A stretch of 64,000 nt of DNA from CAYRQP01 sp964426545 (GTDB lineage Bacteria; Fermentibacterota; Fermentibacteria; Fermentibacterales; JCC-6): NCBI GenBank assembly GCA_964426545.1, contig CAYRQP010000003.1, positions 73,011 through 137,010 on the forward strand, read 5' to 3'. Made by a program: the position numbers and the translations under genes. The notes under the pieces were generated by a model. It saw only the letters and a program-made list of their open reading frames with translations. It had not been told where the DNA came from and ran no database searches. Of the stretch, positions 8,685 to 17,787 are shown in pieces. Position 1 is the stretch's first letter. Each line of letters opens with the position of its first letter.

Positions 8685-9760
8685 CCCAGTATTGTCTGAA
8701 AAGCCTTTTCTGTCTGCAGAGCACACTTGTCCCAGGTATACTTGTTGAATAACTCTGTTGTCTTTTCTTCTTGATCGGGTGTAAATCCGTTTTCTATTGC
8801 GTCTACCATCCCATTTGCTATCGATTCTATATCATGAGGGTCAATCATATAAGTTGCTTCGGCATATAGATTTTCCATAGATCCTGCTTTAGAACAGACA
8901 ACTGGCACACCTAAGCCCAGCGCTTCCGGAATTGTAAGCCCGAATCCTTCGTGTACTGCAGGATGCACAAGACAATATGCATCTAGATACAGCTTACAGA
9001 GTTCTTCTTCATCAACATAGCCCAAAAACGTCACTTTCTCCGAAATACCCAATTTGGTGCTCTCTGCGATAATTTGTCCTGCTTTAAATCCCTGCCCGCC
9101 TGCTATTACGAGAGGCGGAATGTCTTTCCAGGATGAGGACAGTGTTCTATATGCTTTTAATAGCGCAATGTAGTTTTTTCTGGGCTCAATGGTTCCAACA
9201 GCAAGAATATGTTTCTTTTCTTCCTGTTTCCTGCCGGAAGATACACCGAGATGATCAATGCCTAATTCGGTTAAGAACATCTTTTTTTTCGCTTCAGGGA
9301 ATATCCGTACAAGATCGTTTGCCGTTGAAATTGAGTTAACCATTATTCCGGATGCCTTTCTTACACAATGTTCTATTTTTTCCCGCCAGCAAAGAATTTC
9401 GTCTTTGGGCTTTATATCATCGAGAAGAAAGACGCTTAAATCATGAATCATTACAGTTTGCGGAATTCTATCTGATATATTCACGAGATTGCCGTTGGGG
9501 CAATGGATTATGCCATGCTTACCAAGGGCCGAATACAACCGGGGCAATAAAGAATCATTGAAATTTTCCCGGGTTACTATAGGATACACCGGTATATCCA
9601 TCCCTGAAAACAATCTCGTCGAATCTTCGAACCAGCTGATGTTTGACCACGCCTTTAAATCATTACCACGCCTTTTCAAGGCTCGTGCCAGCTCAACCAT
9701 ATATCTGCCGATTCCGGTGTAATCAGATGGTCTGCTATCAACATGCAGGACTATTTTCAC
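8681..9760 (-). CDS. Glycosyltransferase family 4 (GT-B fold)
   Basis: The 359-residue protein starts with MKIVLHVDSR and a TGIGRYMVEL segment. It has a second Rossmann half beginning ILAVGTIEPRKN and the donor-binding stretch HEGFGLTIPEALGLGVPVV with the EX7E-type pair. Retaining GT4 enzymes transfer a sugar from a nucleotide donor on the cytoplasmic side. Donor and acceptor are unknown. The start is GTG with GGAGG five bases upstream. It is transcribed against the flippase gene, and the two stops overlap by four bases. The next minus-strand glycosyltransferase lies 21 bases upstream, probably in the same operon. Confidence 0.85.
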   Translation of the reverse strand: MKIVLHVDSRPSDYTGIGRYMVELARALKRRGNDLKAWSNISWFEDSTRLFSGMDIPVYPIVTRENFNDSLLPRLYSALGKHGIIHCPNGNLVNISDRIPQTVMIHDLSVFLLDDIKPKDEILCWREKIEHCVRKASGIMVNSISTANDLVRIFPEAKKKMFLTELGIDHLGVSSGRKQEEKKHILAVGTIEPRKNYIALLKAYRTLSSSWKDIPPLVIAGGQGFKAGQIIAESTKLGISEKVTFLGYVDEEELCKLYLDAYCLVHPAVHEGFGLTIPEALGLGVPVVCSKAGSMENLYAEATYMIDPHDIESIANGMVDAIENGFTPDQEEKTTELFNKYTWDKCALQTEKAFQTILG

Positions 9761-9781
9761 AGGAGCCTCCGTAATTCCTGT

Positions 9782-10822
9782 TTATTCACGCTTGTTAATT
9801 TCATCGAGTATTTCTCGAAAGCGTTTTCTCGGTATCTCTACTGAATAACTCTCCAAAATCCATTTTAGGGCTTCCCTGCGAATTTCCAGTGTCTCAAGCC
9901 AGTTTTCACTGAGATTGTCAAAATGCACTGCAAGTTCCTTCACTGTCGAGAACTGTCCAACAAAAGTTGGGGCTTCAACCGCTATATGTGTCCAGGGGTT
10001 TACCAGTGTAAAGAGACCGGATGCCATATATGCATTGACTTTCATTTGATAATGTACAGGAACCACTTTTTTAATGATTGCTACCCCTACCTGATAATTC
10101 CGGAGAAGTTCCGGGATCATCAAACGAGGAACAGGGTCTATACACCTAACCCTACCGTTTGTATTAGCACAAAGATCCTTTATTCGTTTTATGTCCGTGT
10201 CCGTACCTGTTCCTACAATATCACCCTCCATCTTTTTCGACATCATTATTCCGTCAATGAAAATATCAGGCTCACGGAAGTCGTTGATTGTGGTAAGCAG
10301 AACTGCTCTTTCAGCTGAATCACTTTCATTGTATATAAATCTCGAAAGATCCTGATTGTGGGGAATCACTTCTATCTTCGGTATGTATGTAAATGGGCAG
10401 GCTGTAGCAAAGAGAGCTTTTGACACCAGTTCTTTGAATTTTAGGGTTTCAGTTTCCTGTCCCGGATTGCTGTGAAAGCGCATGGCATATGGAATACCGG
10501 TGTCCTTTGCCGCATACCCGGCTAAATAATCAAGACAGAGAACGAAATCTGCTCTGAATTGCTTAAAATGTTTCTCTATTGACCTGCTGAATAACCGGTG
10601 GAGTAGGGCATTCTCTATTCTGCCGCTACATGGCAACTGTTCGGGGATTATCCTGGTTCCTCTAACTCCCACACATTTTACCCCTTCTATTGTTCTGCTT
10701 CCCCTGTCTAAATCTCGGACCACATACATTGCCTGATGTTCGTCCCCGAAGAGGTCTAACGGGGTTGTCCATCCGCCGGAATAGGCTGGAATTGTGGATG
10801 TAGTAGCAACTAGAATACGCAT
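9782..10822 (-). CDS. Divergent GT-B glycosyltransferase-like protein
   Basis: The product starts MRILVATTST and has two Rossmann-like halves, with YAMRFHSNPGQE in the first and VNAYMASGLFTLVNPW in the second. The layout resembles GT4 enzymes, but the clear EX7E donor motif is missing, so function is less certain. I chose ATG 10822 (SD GGGAG six bases upstream) over ATG 10846, which would add an unconserved MEFTTGRK. It is the first gene of a short minus-strand pair. Just upstream are a 56-bp tandem repeat and the scaffold gap, so its promoter region is incompletely known. Confidence 0.6.
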   Translation of the reverse strand: MRILVATTSTIPAYSGGWTTPLDLFGDEHQAMYVVRDLDRGSRTIEGVKCVGVRGTRIIPEQLPCSGRIENALLHRLFSRSIEKHFKQFRADFVLCLDYLAGYAAKDTGIPYAMRFHSNPGQETETLKFKELVSKALFATACPFTYIPKIEVIPHNQDLSRFIYNESDSAERAVLLTTINDFREPDIFIDGIMMSKKMEGDIVGTGTDTDIKRIKDLCANTNGRVRCIDPVPRLMIPELLRNYQVGVAIIKKVVPVHYQMKVNAYMASGLFTLVNPWTHIAVEAPTFVGQFSTVKELAVHFDNLSENWLETLEIRREALKWILESYSVEIPRKRFREILDEINKRE

Positions 10823-10860
10823 TTTTCTCCCTGTGGTGAATTCCATACAGAACTACGGGC

Positions 10861-10971
10861 CATTCCCAAAATCCATCGTACAAACGAAAATTCCAATACA
10901 ATGCCCGCAATGCGGACATTCCCAAAATCCATCGTACAAACGAAAATTCCAATACAATGCCCGCAATGCGG
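10861..10971. repeat. 56-bp tandem repeat running into the scaffold gap
   Basis: A 56-base unit starting CATTCCCAAAATCC occupies 10861-10916. It repeats identically from 10917 until the Ns begin at 10972, where the second unit is one base short of complete. Each unit carries a small palindrome CCGCAATGCGG. A degenerate partial copy may lie just upstream (around 10842-10860). Because 56 is not a multiple of three, the repeat is unlikely to code. True copy number is hidden by the gap. Confidence 0.85.
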
Positions 10972-11071
10972 NNNNNNNNNNNNNNNNNNNNNNNNNNNNN
11001 NNNNNNNNNNNNNNNNNNNNNNNNNNNNNNNNNNNNNNNNNNNNNNNNNNNNNNNNNNNNNNNNNNNNNNN
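10972..11071. other. Scaffold gap of 100 Ns
   Basis: Exactly 100 Ns, the usual placeholder for a gap of unknown size. Different short tandem repeats occur on each side, which explains why assembly stopped. The unsequenced stretch may hold more repeat units, or a gene. The order across it depends on read-pair linking. Confidence 0.95.
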
Positions 11072-11131
11072 GCAACGGGACACGACTAAAGCTATACAGA
11101 GCAACGGGACACGACTAAAGTCATGTCCCTA
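11072..11131. repeat. 29-bp tandem repeat ending in a GGACACGA hairpin
   Basis: The 20-mer starting GCAACGGGACACG occurs at 11072-11091 and again at 11101-11120, a 29-base period. The second copy continues into a hairpin: GGGACACGA (11106-11114), loop CTAAAG, TCATGTCCC (11121-11129), with one G-U pair. The segment 11102-11131 matches the inverted element at 26016-26044 closely, so it is a dispersed repeat rather than local slippage alone. There is no U-run for termination. Confidence 0.75.
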
Positions 11132-11181
11132 GTAATATATATAATTGTTATGTTTGTTATGAACTCTCAAGATTGGGTAAA

Positions 11182-12291
11182 ATGAAAATTGGTATAAAGA
11201 TATCTCCGCTTGCTGTTTTGAAAGCCGGGATACCAAATTACATAATTAACCTGCTGCGGTCTCTTGGTGAAATCGATACCGCAAATGAGTACTTTCTTTA
11301 CACTAACAGAAAAATTCCTTTTGATTTGGACCTTCCGGGCAATTTCAAAACAATAATTGTGAATAAACCTTCTCCGCACTTTCAAATGTGGTATCAATTC
11401 GGCTTGCCGTTTCGTCTCAGGGAAGACAATATTGATCTTTTTCACGACCCCGTTTACCCGCTCCCTTTCTCTCTTCCGTTACCGGGGGTAATAACCGTAC
11501 ACGACCTTACAAACTATACTCATAGGAAACTGCATGGTTTTAAAGCGTCTTTTGCCGGCAGGTTCATCCCCATGCATCTGCGTAAAGCAAAGCACATAAT
11601 CACTGTCTCAAACTATACTGCGTCCGTCCTTCATGACTTATTCCCGATGACTGCAGAGAAAACCACAGTGATCCCGCTTGGCATTTCTCCTGAATTCACC
11701 CCTGAAGTCCCTGATAAAATTCTACGGTCGGTTTCGTACAGATATTCCCTTCCTTCTCCATTCTTTCTGTTCTTGGGAACGCTGGAGCCGCGGAAGAATC
11801 TGGAACGCCTGCTTCGTGCTTTTGCTGTTGTCGGAAATGACATCCCTCATAATCTTGTGATTGCAGGCGGACTGGGATGGAAATATGAAAGGCTCCTGAA
11901 ACTAATTACTGCCCACCCCCTGCGGGACAGAATTGTATTAACCGGTTTTGTGGATGATGCTGATCTTCCTGCAATGCTGAAGTTGGCTGATTTCTTTGTC
12001 TATCCTTCTTTGATAGAGGGCTTTGGGCTGCCTGTTCTCGAAAGTATGGCGTGCGGTACTCCGGTCATTACATCCGATACTGCCTCCCTTCCGGAGGTTG
12101 CAGGTGATGCGGCGTTTCTTATAGACCCTCTTTCCGTTGAGTCCATTACGAGGGGCATCATTTCTCTTGCAAAGGATGCTGTATTGAAGAAACGACTCTT
12201 AAAACCCGGGCTTGTAAGAGCTAAAATGTTTTCGTGGAAAACTACAGCACTGAAAACCCTGCAGGTTTATGAGAACGTGATATCTGAATAG
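11182..12291 (+). CDS. Glycosyltransferase family 4 (GT-B fold)
   Basis: A GT4 enzyme of about 369 residues starting MKIGIKISPLAV. It has ITVHDLTNYTH, TVIPLGISPEF, FLGTLEPRKNLERLL and the donor-site segment IEGFGLPVLESMACGTPVI. This pattern is common in mannosyl- and rhamnosyltransferases of polysaccharide loci; the sugar is unknown. A TTG at 11173 would add three residues, but ATG 11182 fits the family start. It is the only plus-strand gene between the gap and a convergent glycosyltransferase, whose stop codon directly abuts this one at 12291/12292. Confidence 0.88.
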   Translation: MKIGIKISPLAVLKAGIPNYIINLLRSLGEIDTANEYFLYTNRKIPFDLDLPGNFKTIIVNKPSPHFQMWYQFGLPFRLREDNIDLFHDPVYPLPFSLPLPGVITVHDLTNYTHRKLHGFKASFAGRFIPMHLRKAKHIITVSNYTASVLHDLFPMTAEKTTVIPLGISPEFTPEVPDKILRSVSYRYSLPSPFFLFLGTLEPRKNLERLLRAFAVVGNDIPHNLVIAGGLGWKYERLLKLITAHPLRDRIVLTGFVDDADLPAMLKLADFFVYPSLIEGFGLPVLESMACGTPVITSDTASLPEVAGDAAFLIDPLSVESITRGIISLAKDAVLKKRLLKPGLVRAKMFSWKTTALKTLQVYENVISE

Positions 12292-13554
12292 TTATCCCCT
12301 GCTGATCTTTCGCAGTATTCTTCGTATAAGACCGCTGATTCCTGTCCTTCTGATATGTTCTATTGCCATCCGAAATAGAAAGTCGGGGCTGCGTGGATGA
12401 GCTACCGGGTTCTTTCCGATTGGTTTATCCTTGAAGGGTGAGTGGTGCGGTGCTTCTGCCCATTTCAGGAGGGGAGCAAATACCCTCTCCGGTGATCCTT
12501 CGTTGGCACACCATCTTATCTGGTTATCTACTATTTCATTGTAGAGGTTGTTGTTCTCGATTAGGGTGGTGATTGCGGAAGCCAGTGCTTGAGAGTCCTG
12601 CTGGTGGACTGTTATTCCAAGACGGTATATTTCTATGTCTTGGGAAATCCCGGCTCCTTTTGTGCAGACAACAGGGATGCCTCTCGATATCCAGTCGAGA
12701 ACCCTAGTTCTTGCGCCAAGTTCTGTTTCATAACAGGGAATGTCTGTGTAAACTGCTATGTCCGCCTTTTCGTAGGCGTTTTCAAGTTCATTGTTATCCA
12801 CCCAGCTCCGAATGTGCATCCTCTCTGCAAATTTACTTTTTGAAACCATGTTTTTGAATTTATTATACTTGTGTGGTGAATGCGGGATCGCCCCCCCCAC
12901 AGAAATGAATTCTGTCTGTTCTTCTTTCATCACTATTTCAAGAGCGTTAAACAGCGTATCTCCATCAAACCACAGATTGAATGAGCCTGATGACAGGATT
13001 GTAATCTTTTCCTGTCTATTACGGGTTCTCTTTTCGGGAATACTCAATGCACAATTTTCCATTGATAAAACCATCTCATGGGAGATATCTGTCCCGTCCG
13101 GAACACCCAAAATTAGAAGTTCACCTATCACTGCCAACCTTTGAGAGTCTGATACCGTTGAAAAATGATCCCCGCGCCTGAGCAGTAGAGACTCCTGGTG
13201 AATGGTACGCGCAAGTATCTCCCGTGTCGTTTCTATTGATGCTCTGATCTGCATTTCCGCAAGATGAGCTCCGTTCAGGTCTATCCACAGCGGTAATTCG
13301 GTCCTGCTGCGGACTGCTGCCAGCGCCGGGTTCATGCTGATAGCGACTATTCCGTCAAACCTTCCGTTCTCTTTTAGAAATTTCCTGACTTCCCTGCCGT
13401 GTGACAATCTATCAGATGGGGAAAACATCTTTACGTCATGCCCGTTTTCCTCGAGGACAGAACGGAATCTCTCTGTGCGCATCAGCGCAGCCCCGCCGCC
13501 GCTGCCTGTCGGGAGTTTTTCTCCTGAAAACCCAATAATGGCTATTCTTGACAA
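12292..13554 (-). CDS. GT-B glycosyltransferase-like protein
   Basis: The protein begins SRIAIIGFSGEKLPTGSGGG and has a C-terminal half with ITILSSGSFNLWFDGD, then YEKADIAVYTD and ARTRVLDWISRGIPVVCT. These match the two Rossmann domains of GT4-like enzymes, although the glutamate motif is altered. The C-terminal 60 residues are basic and may bind membrane. A TTG at 13554 gives about 420 residues without overlap. A TTG at 13614 would extend it by 20 residues into the upstream GT2 gene, so the start is uncertain. It is downstream of, and probably cotranscribed with, the GT2 gene. Confidence 0.65.
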   Translation of the reverse strand: MSRIAIIGFSGEKLPTGSGGGAALMRTERFRSVLEENGHDVKMFSPSDRLSHGREVRKFLKENGRFDGIVAISMNPALAAVRSRTELPLWIDLNGAHLAEMQIRASIETTREILARTIHQESLLLRRGDHFSTVSDSQRLAVIGELLILGVPDGTDISHEMVLSMENCALSIPEKRTRNRQEKITILSSGSFNLWFDGDTLFNALEIVMKEEQTEFISVGGAIPHSPHKYNKFKNMVSKSKFAERMHIRSWVDNNELENAYEKADIAVYTDIPCYETELGARTRVLDWISRGIPVVCTKGAGISQDIEIYRLGITVHQQDSQALASAITTLIENNNLYNEIVDNQIRWCANEGSPERVFAPLLKWAEAPHHSPFKDKPIGKNPVAHPRSPDFLFRMAIEHIRRTGISGLIRRILRKISRG

Positions 13555-13582
13555 AGATCTCTCTTTTCTCTGATTAATGTTA

Positions 13583-14479
13583 TCATACTTTATCCGATTT
13601 TCCTGTTTCCCCAAAAAGTCCGCTGAAATACGCCCGTATTATTACCGGCACAAAAGCAAATCGCCGTTTTTTTATGTAAAATGCAATTCTTGTCAGGCAA
13701 AGTCCAAAATAATAGAAGAAGAACCAGAATCTAAGCGAAAAAGAAAGTGCTTTCTGTGCGAAATGATACCTGTTGCGGAATGAATAGTAGATAGACAGCG
13801 GAGTGCTTTCCCCTCCCATACTCGCGCCTACCTGATGATATACTGTCGTTTGCGGACAAACATATATCTTTTTTCCCTGTTCCTGCACTCTCCGGCAAAG
13901 TTCTGCATCTTCGAAATACATGAAATATTCTACGGGAAATCCGCATGTTTTTTCGAAAAGTTCTGTCTTTACCATCAGGGCGCATCCCGAAACGAAATCC
14001 ACTTGATAGGGCTTTTCAGGAAGATACTCTTTATTCTTGTACTTTTTCTGGTCAAAGAATACGCGCCATTTATTCAGTCTGCCTCCCGCGCTCCATACTT
14101 TTTCGGGATGGGAAGTGTAAAATATAGCAGGGGCAGCTATTCCGGTCTCCGTATTCTTTCTCAGGAATTCTGCAAGTTCTGCGATGGTACTTGAATCTAC
14201 CTCCGCATCATTATTTAAAAAGAATGTAAATTCCGCTGCATACTCAAGGGATTTCTTAAAACCAAGATTGTTCCCGCCGGCAAATCCTATATTTTCCCCG
14301 AGTGAGGTAAAGTCAATTTCTTTTCTTTCCCCGACCCATTCCGGTATTTCTTCCCCTGAATTGTTGTCGATGAGGATGATTTTGATATCAGCATTTTTTG
14401 AAGTATCAAGAGAGTCTATACACTTCCGTGTAAGTTCCCATTGGCAGTAGTTAATTATGATGACTGCTGTTTTCAACAT
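13583..14479 (-). CDS. Glycosyltransferase family 2 (rhamnosyltransferase-like)
   Basis: The 298-residue protein starts MLKTAVIIINYCQWE. It has DNNSGEE, GENIGFAGGNNLG, FFLNNDAEV (the metal-binding DXD-like site), VSGCALMV, and YFMYFEDAELCRRVQEQG near the catalytic base. This is the GT2 subgroup often named WbbL-like rhamnosyltransferase, which acts in the cytoplasm on lipid-linked acceptors. A C-terminal hydrophobic patch (FWFFFYYFGL) followed by KKRR may anchor it to the membrane. It is transcribed away from the plus-strand GT4 gene. The 125-base gap between them should contain both promoters. Confidence 0.88.
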   Translation of the reverse strand: MLKTAVIIINYCQWELTRKCIDSLDTSKNADIKIILIDNNSGEEIPEWVGERKEIDFTSLGENIGFAGGNNLGFKKSLEYAAEFTFFLNNDAEVDSSTIAELAEFLRKNTETGIAAPAIFYTSHPEKVWSAGGRLNKWRVFFDQKKYKNKEYLPEKPYQVDFVSGCALMVKTELFEKTCGFPVEYFMYFEDAELCRRVQEQGKKIYVCPQTTVYHQVGASMGGESTPLSIYYSFRNRYHFAQKALSFSLRFWFFFYYFGLCLTRIAFYIKKRRFAFVPVIIRAYFSGLFGETGKSDKV

Positions 14480-14604
14480 TGTCTCCCAAAATCATTGATG
14501 CTCTCTAATTCGCTTCGAAGTGAGAATATAACTATAATTTACAACGAGCAGAAAATCTGAGCTGTTGCCTAAAACAGGCGGGAACGGCTTTAAAAGGGGG
14601 AAAA

Positions 14605-15813
14605 TTGAATCCGGAACAGAAGGACTTAAATCAATGTCTTAGATTGGCTGTATTTCACAATCTTCCTTCCGGCGGTGGTGTCAGAGTACTCGGACAACTG
14701 ATACCTGTTCTTCGGGAAACCTTCGATGTAACCGTACACTGCCTTGAAGGTTCTGCCATTCTCGACCTTCCTGAAGATGTACCTAAAAAGATTTGGGAAT
14801 TCAGCGAAGGTAGGCAAATAAGCGGCTTCAACAAACTGGTTGCCCCTATTACCCTCTCATCCCGTCTGGACTCTCTTAAAAGCGTTTGCAGGAAAATTGC
14901 AAAACGCATCAACAATACAGCAGATATTGTCCTTGTTCACAATTCGATGTTCATAGCTGCTCCACCTATTCTGAATTATCTTGAAATTCCATCGCTTTAT
15001 TTCTGCTATGAATATCCGCGGCATATCTATGAACCCGAATTGATCCGGCGAACTGACAATCCTTTCTTTTATTTTCTTCTTTCCTCCCTTCGTTCCAAGG
15101 AGGAAGCAATGGATAAAAAGGCTGTGCTGTCTGCAAGCCGTGTTGTTACTTTCTCTACATGGATGAAAAACAGGCTGGAGGATATTTACAGCATAGATGC
15201 ATCGATTGTCCGCCCGGGAATAGACACCGGTTACTTCTTCCCATCCAAACTTCTCCCTGATGACAATCCGGAAAAATATATTCTTTCCATCGGTGCTCTC
15301 TGGCCCTACAAGGGACATGACCTTGCAATAAGGTCTTTGGGATTGGTTCCTGGCGAACACCGGCCTGCACTTATCATAGTTGCAGACAGGGGGTTGCCGG
15401 GTTACAGGGAGAATCTGATGGAAATCGCAGACAATCTGGATGTAAATATTTCAATTCAACAAAAGATCGATGATGTGGAATTGAGAGAGTTATACAGGAA
15501 TGCAATAAGTGTGCTTTGTTGCCAACGGAGCGAGCCCTATGGTCTTATCCCCCTTGAAGCAATGGCCTGCGGGTGTCCTGTTATTGCAGTTCGCGAAGGC
15601 GGTTTTGTGGACAACATCTGGGATGGAGAAAACGGACTGCTTATCGATACATCTTCGTCCGATCTCTCGTCTGCTCTCCTCAAACTCCTGCAGGACATTG
15701 ACCTGCGTACCAGAATCACTCAAAAAGGACTGGATTTTGTTTCGAACGAACGAACCATTACAGATGCGGGGAAGCGGCTTTCCGCACTTTTGCTGAAAAT
15801 TCAGCAAAGTTAG
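14605..15813 (+). CDS. Glycosyltransferase family 4 (GT-B fold)
   Basis: A 402-residue GT4 protein with LPSGGGVRVLGQL near the N-terminus, SLYFCYEYPRHI in the acceptor half, and YILSIGALWPYKGHDLAI followed by SEPYGLIPLEAMACGCPVI in the donor half. It has the EX7E-type pair of retaining enzymes. Start TTG 14605 follows AGGGGG by four bases. It opens a plus-strand run of genes to 24 kb, including the flavodoxin/ferredoxin and radical SAM genes. Donor and acceptor sugars cannot be read from the sequence. Confidence 0.85.
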   Translation: MNPEQKDLNQCLRLAVFHNLPSGGGVRVLGQLIPVLRETFDVTVHCLEGSAILDLPEDVPKKIWEFSEGRQISGFNKLVAPITLSSRLDSLKSVCRKIAKRINNTADIVLVHNSMFIAAPPILNYLEIPSLYFCYEYPRHIYEPELIRRTDNPFFYFLLSSLRSKEEAMDKKAVLSASRVVTFSTWMKNRLEDIYSIDASIVRPGIDTGYFFPSKLLPDDNPEKYILSIGALWPYKGHDLAIRSLGLVPGEHRPALIIVADRGLPGYRENLMEIADNLDVNISIQQKIDDVELRELYRNAISVLCCQRSEPYGLIPLEAMACGCPVIAVREGGFVDNIWDGENGLLIDTSSSDLSSALLKLLQDIDLRTRITQKGLDFVSNERTITDAGKRLSALLLKIQQS

Positions 15814-15822
15814 CATCTCGTA

Positions 15823-16626
15823 ATGATTCGCATTCAAAATATTCTCTTCTGTTACTTTTCCGGTACGGGCAACACAAAACTTATAGTCGACAAAATAGTA
15901 GAAGTCTTCCGGAATAATGAGATAGAAGTAAATCTCATTGAAATTACAGTATCAACCCGTATAGACATCCCTGACAATTCCATTCTTGGTCTTGCTTTCC
16001 CCGTGGCATATCAGTCCACATATCCTTTTTTATGGACTTTCTTTCGGAATCTCCCACATGGGAATGGTGTAAAAGTTTTTATGGTTGACACCCTCGCGGG
16101 CTTCTCCGGCGGAATAGTAGGTCCGCTTAAAAAACTGATGCTCGGGAAAGGTTATGAACCTATTGCTGCAAAAGAAATCAGAATGCCTATGAATTTTATC
16201 TCTCATTCAGAGAATATCACAATTTCTGACAAGTTGGTGTCATCGGGCATGGGCCGTGCTGCATCCTATGCTGAAGACATTCTCTTTGAAAAGGCGAAGT
16301 GGCCAGGGTTTCCCCTTCTATCCGATATTATGTATTCTCTTTACAAACTGGGCGTCCGTCTGGTCTTCTCGGGTTGGAATCAGCGTTATTTTAAGATAAA
16401 AACAGACGGAGTTCTTTGTACAGGGTGCGGTTTGTGCGCAGAGTCTTGTCCTGTTAACAACATTCGCCTGAAAGACCATGACGGTATTAAGCTGCCTGTT
16501 TTCAATGATGAGTGTGAATTCTGCCTTCGGTGTTTGGCAGTCTGTCCAAATGATGCGAATTCATTCCGATGCAATAAAGCAAAGAAGAGTTATCGTGCAC
16601 CAAAAAGAACGGTTAATCAGGATTGA
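15823..16626 (+). CDS. EFR1-like flavodoxin/2[4Fe-4S] ferredoxin fusion
   Basis: The N-terminal ~160 residues form a flavodoxin-like domain starting CYFSGTGNTKLIV, the FMN phosphate loop. The C-terminal part has two cluster-binding motifs, CTGCGLCAESCPVNNI and CEFCLRCLAVCPNDA. This is the EFR1-type architecture of anaerobes, a small electron carrier that can connect ferredoxin pools to a flavin. The gene starts nine bases after a glycosyltransferase and comes before another, with a radical SAM gene two genes later. A role in supplying electrons to that radical SAM enzyme is possible but is only inferred from position. Confidence 0.8.
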   Translation: MIRIQNILFCYFSGTGNTKLIVDKIVEVFRNNEIEVNLIEITVSTRIDIPDNSILGLAFPVAYQSTYPFLWTFFRNLPHGNGVKVFMVDTLAGFSGGIVGPLKKLMLGKGYEPIAAKEIRMPMNFISHSENITISDKLVSSGMGRAASYAEDILFEKAKWPGFPLLSDIMYSLYKLGVRLVFSGWNQRYFKIKTDGVLCTGCGLCAESCPVNNIRLKDHDGIKLPVFNDECEFCLRCLAVCPNDANSFRCNKAKKSYRAPKRTVNQD

Positions 16627-16707
16627 TTCATTTACTGACACTAGCCCTATTTATTGGGTATCTTTCAGGTTACGGATAATACACTCTTAATCTAATAGTG
16701 GAGCAGA

Positions 16708-17787
16708 ATGTTTTTAGTTGCAGATGCGCGGGCTGTTCAGATGAATATGGATGGTATCGGACGATATTCCGTTAATGTGCTGAAAGCCATGGCAGACATA
16801 AAACCTGACTGGAAGATTTCCGTCATCATAGGGAATAAAGGTGCCTGTCACCTCAATGATATTCCTGTCGATTGCATTGTCAGCGATGTTCCCCGCTTCC
16901 GTCCGGGTGAAAATTCTAAACTGTCGCCTTTGATAGATTCTCTCGGCGCAGATGTCTATCTGAATTTTTCCATGGCGGGTCCGACTCCTGCTATACCATC
17001 CATAGTAACTGTTTATGACCTGATGGTGCTTGACCTGCCTGATTATTTCGGTTCGAATTTCCTGCGCAACACACTCTCGCGATATTTCTTTAAGACTCTG
17101 ATAACCAACTCCCTGAAATCTGCTTCTGCCATCTCGGTTCCGACTGCTTTTACAGAGAAACGTCTCAATACTGTTTTTCCCGACCTTTCTTTCGACTCTT
17201 TTGTTACCGGAGCCGGACAAAACTTATTTTGCAAACAGACCAATATTCAGGGGGACTATTTTCTGTATGTAGGAAATGCCCGAACCTATAAAAATCTTCC
17301 CCGCCTGCTTGTTGCCTATTCGAGACTGCATGCAATGAACAGTAAATTCCCAAAACTGGTGATGGTCGTAAGTAAGGACCGGGCATATAAAGCTTTTGAG
17401 CGGTCATTGCAGGACTGCTCTGCATTCGATGTGATTGAAGTTCGGAATCATGTTGATGAATCCGAACTGAAGGAACTTTATTTGAACTGCATGGCTCTTA
17501 TAATGCCATCTGTAATGGAGGGTTTCGGGCTTCCGGCACTCGAAGCAATGGCAGCCGGAAAACCTGTGATCGTTTCAAAGGGAACTGCTCTTGAAGAGAT
17601 AACAGGGCTTGCGGCATATCTTGTAGACCCGCATTCAGTTACCCACATTATGAGGGGAATGGCAGAAGTAGCAACTGATACTGAACTCTACCGCAGTCTC
17701 GGTGAAAAATCGTATATTCAGGCACAAAATTACACCTGGACAAAAACAGCCGGTATAATTGCAGCTAAACTGGAAGAGATTGTATGA
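16708..17787 (+). CDS. Glycosyltransferase family 4 (GT-B fold)
   Basis: A 359-residue GT4 protein starting MFLVADARAVQMNMDGIGRY. It has IVTVYDLMVLDLP, FLYVGNARTYKNLPRLL and VMEGFGLPALEAMAAGKPVIV, with the conserved Glu pair. Its N-terminus resembles the minus-strand GT4 at 8681-9760, suggesting related acceptors. GGAG lies five bases before ATG 16708. The stop overlaps the radical SAM start (ATGA), so the two proteins are made together. Confidence 0.88.
   Translation: MFLVADARAVQMNMDGIGRYSVNVLKAMADIKPDWKISVIIGNKGACHLNDIPVDCIVSDVPRFRPGENSKLSPLIDSLGADVYLNFSMAGPTPAIPSIVTVYDLMVLDLPDYFGSNFLRNTLSRYFFKTLITNSLKSASAISVPTAFTEKRLNTVFPDLSFDSFVTGAGQNLFCKQTNIQGDYFLYVGNARTYKNLPRLLVAYSRLHAMNSKFPKLVMVVSKDRAYKAFERSLQDCSAFDVIEVRNHVDESELKELYLNCMALIMPSVMEGFGLPALEAMAAGKPVIVSKGTALEEITGLAAYLVDPHSVTHIMRGMAEVATDTELYRSLGEKSYIQAQNYTWTKTAGIIAAKLEEIV

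Noticed and set aside
10861..11131. Possible CRISPR array at the scaffold gap
   Set aside because: The 56-bp units are directly adjacent with no variable spacers, the 29-bp unit has only two copies with a 9-base interval, and no cas genes are near.
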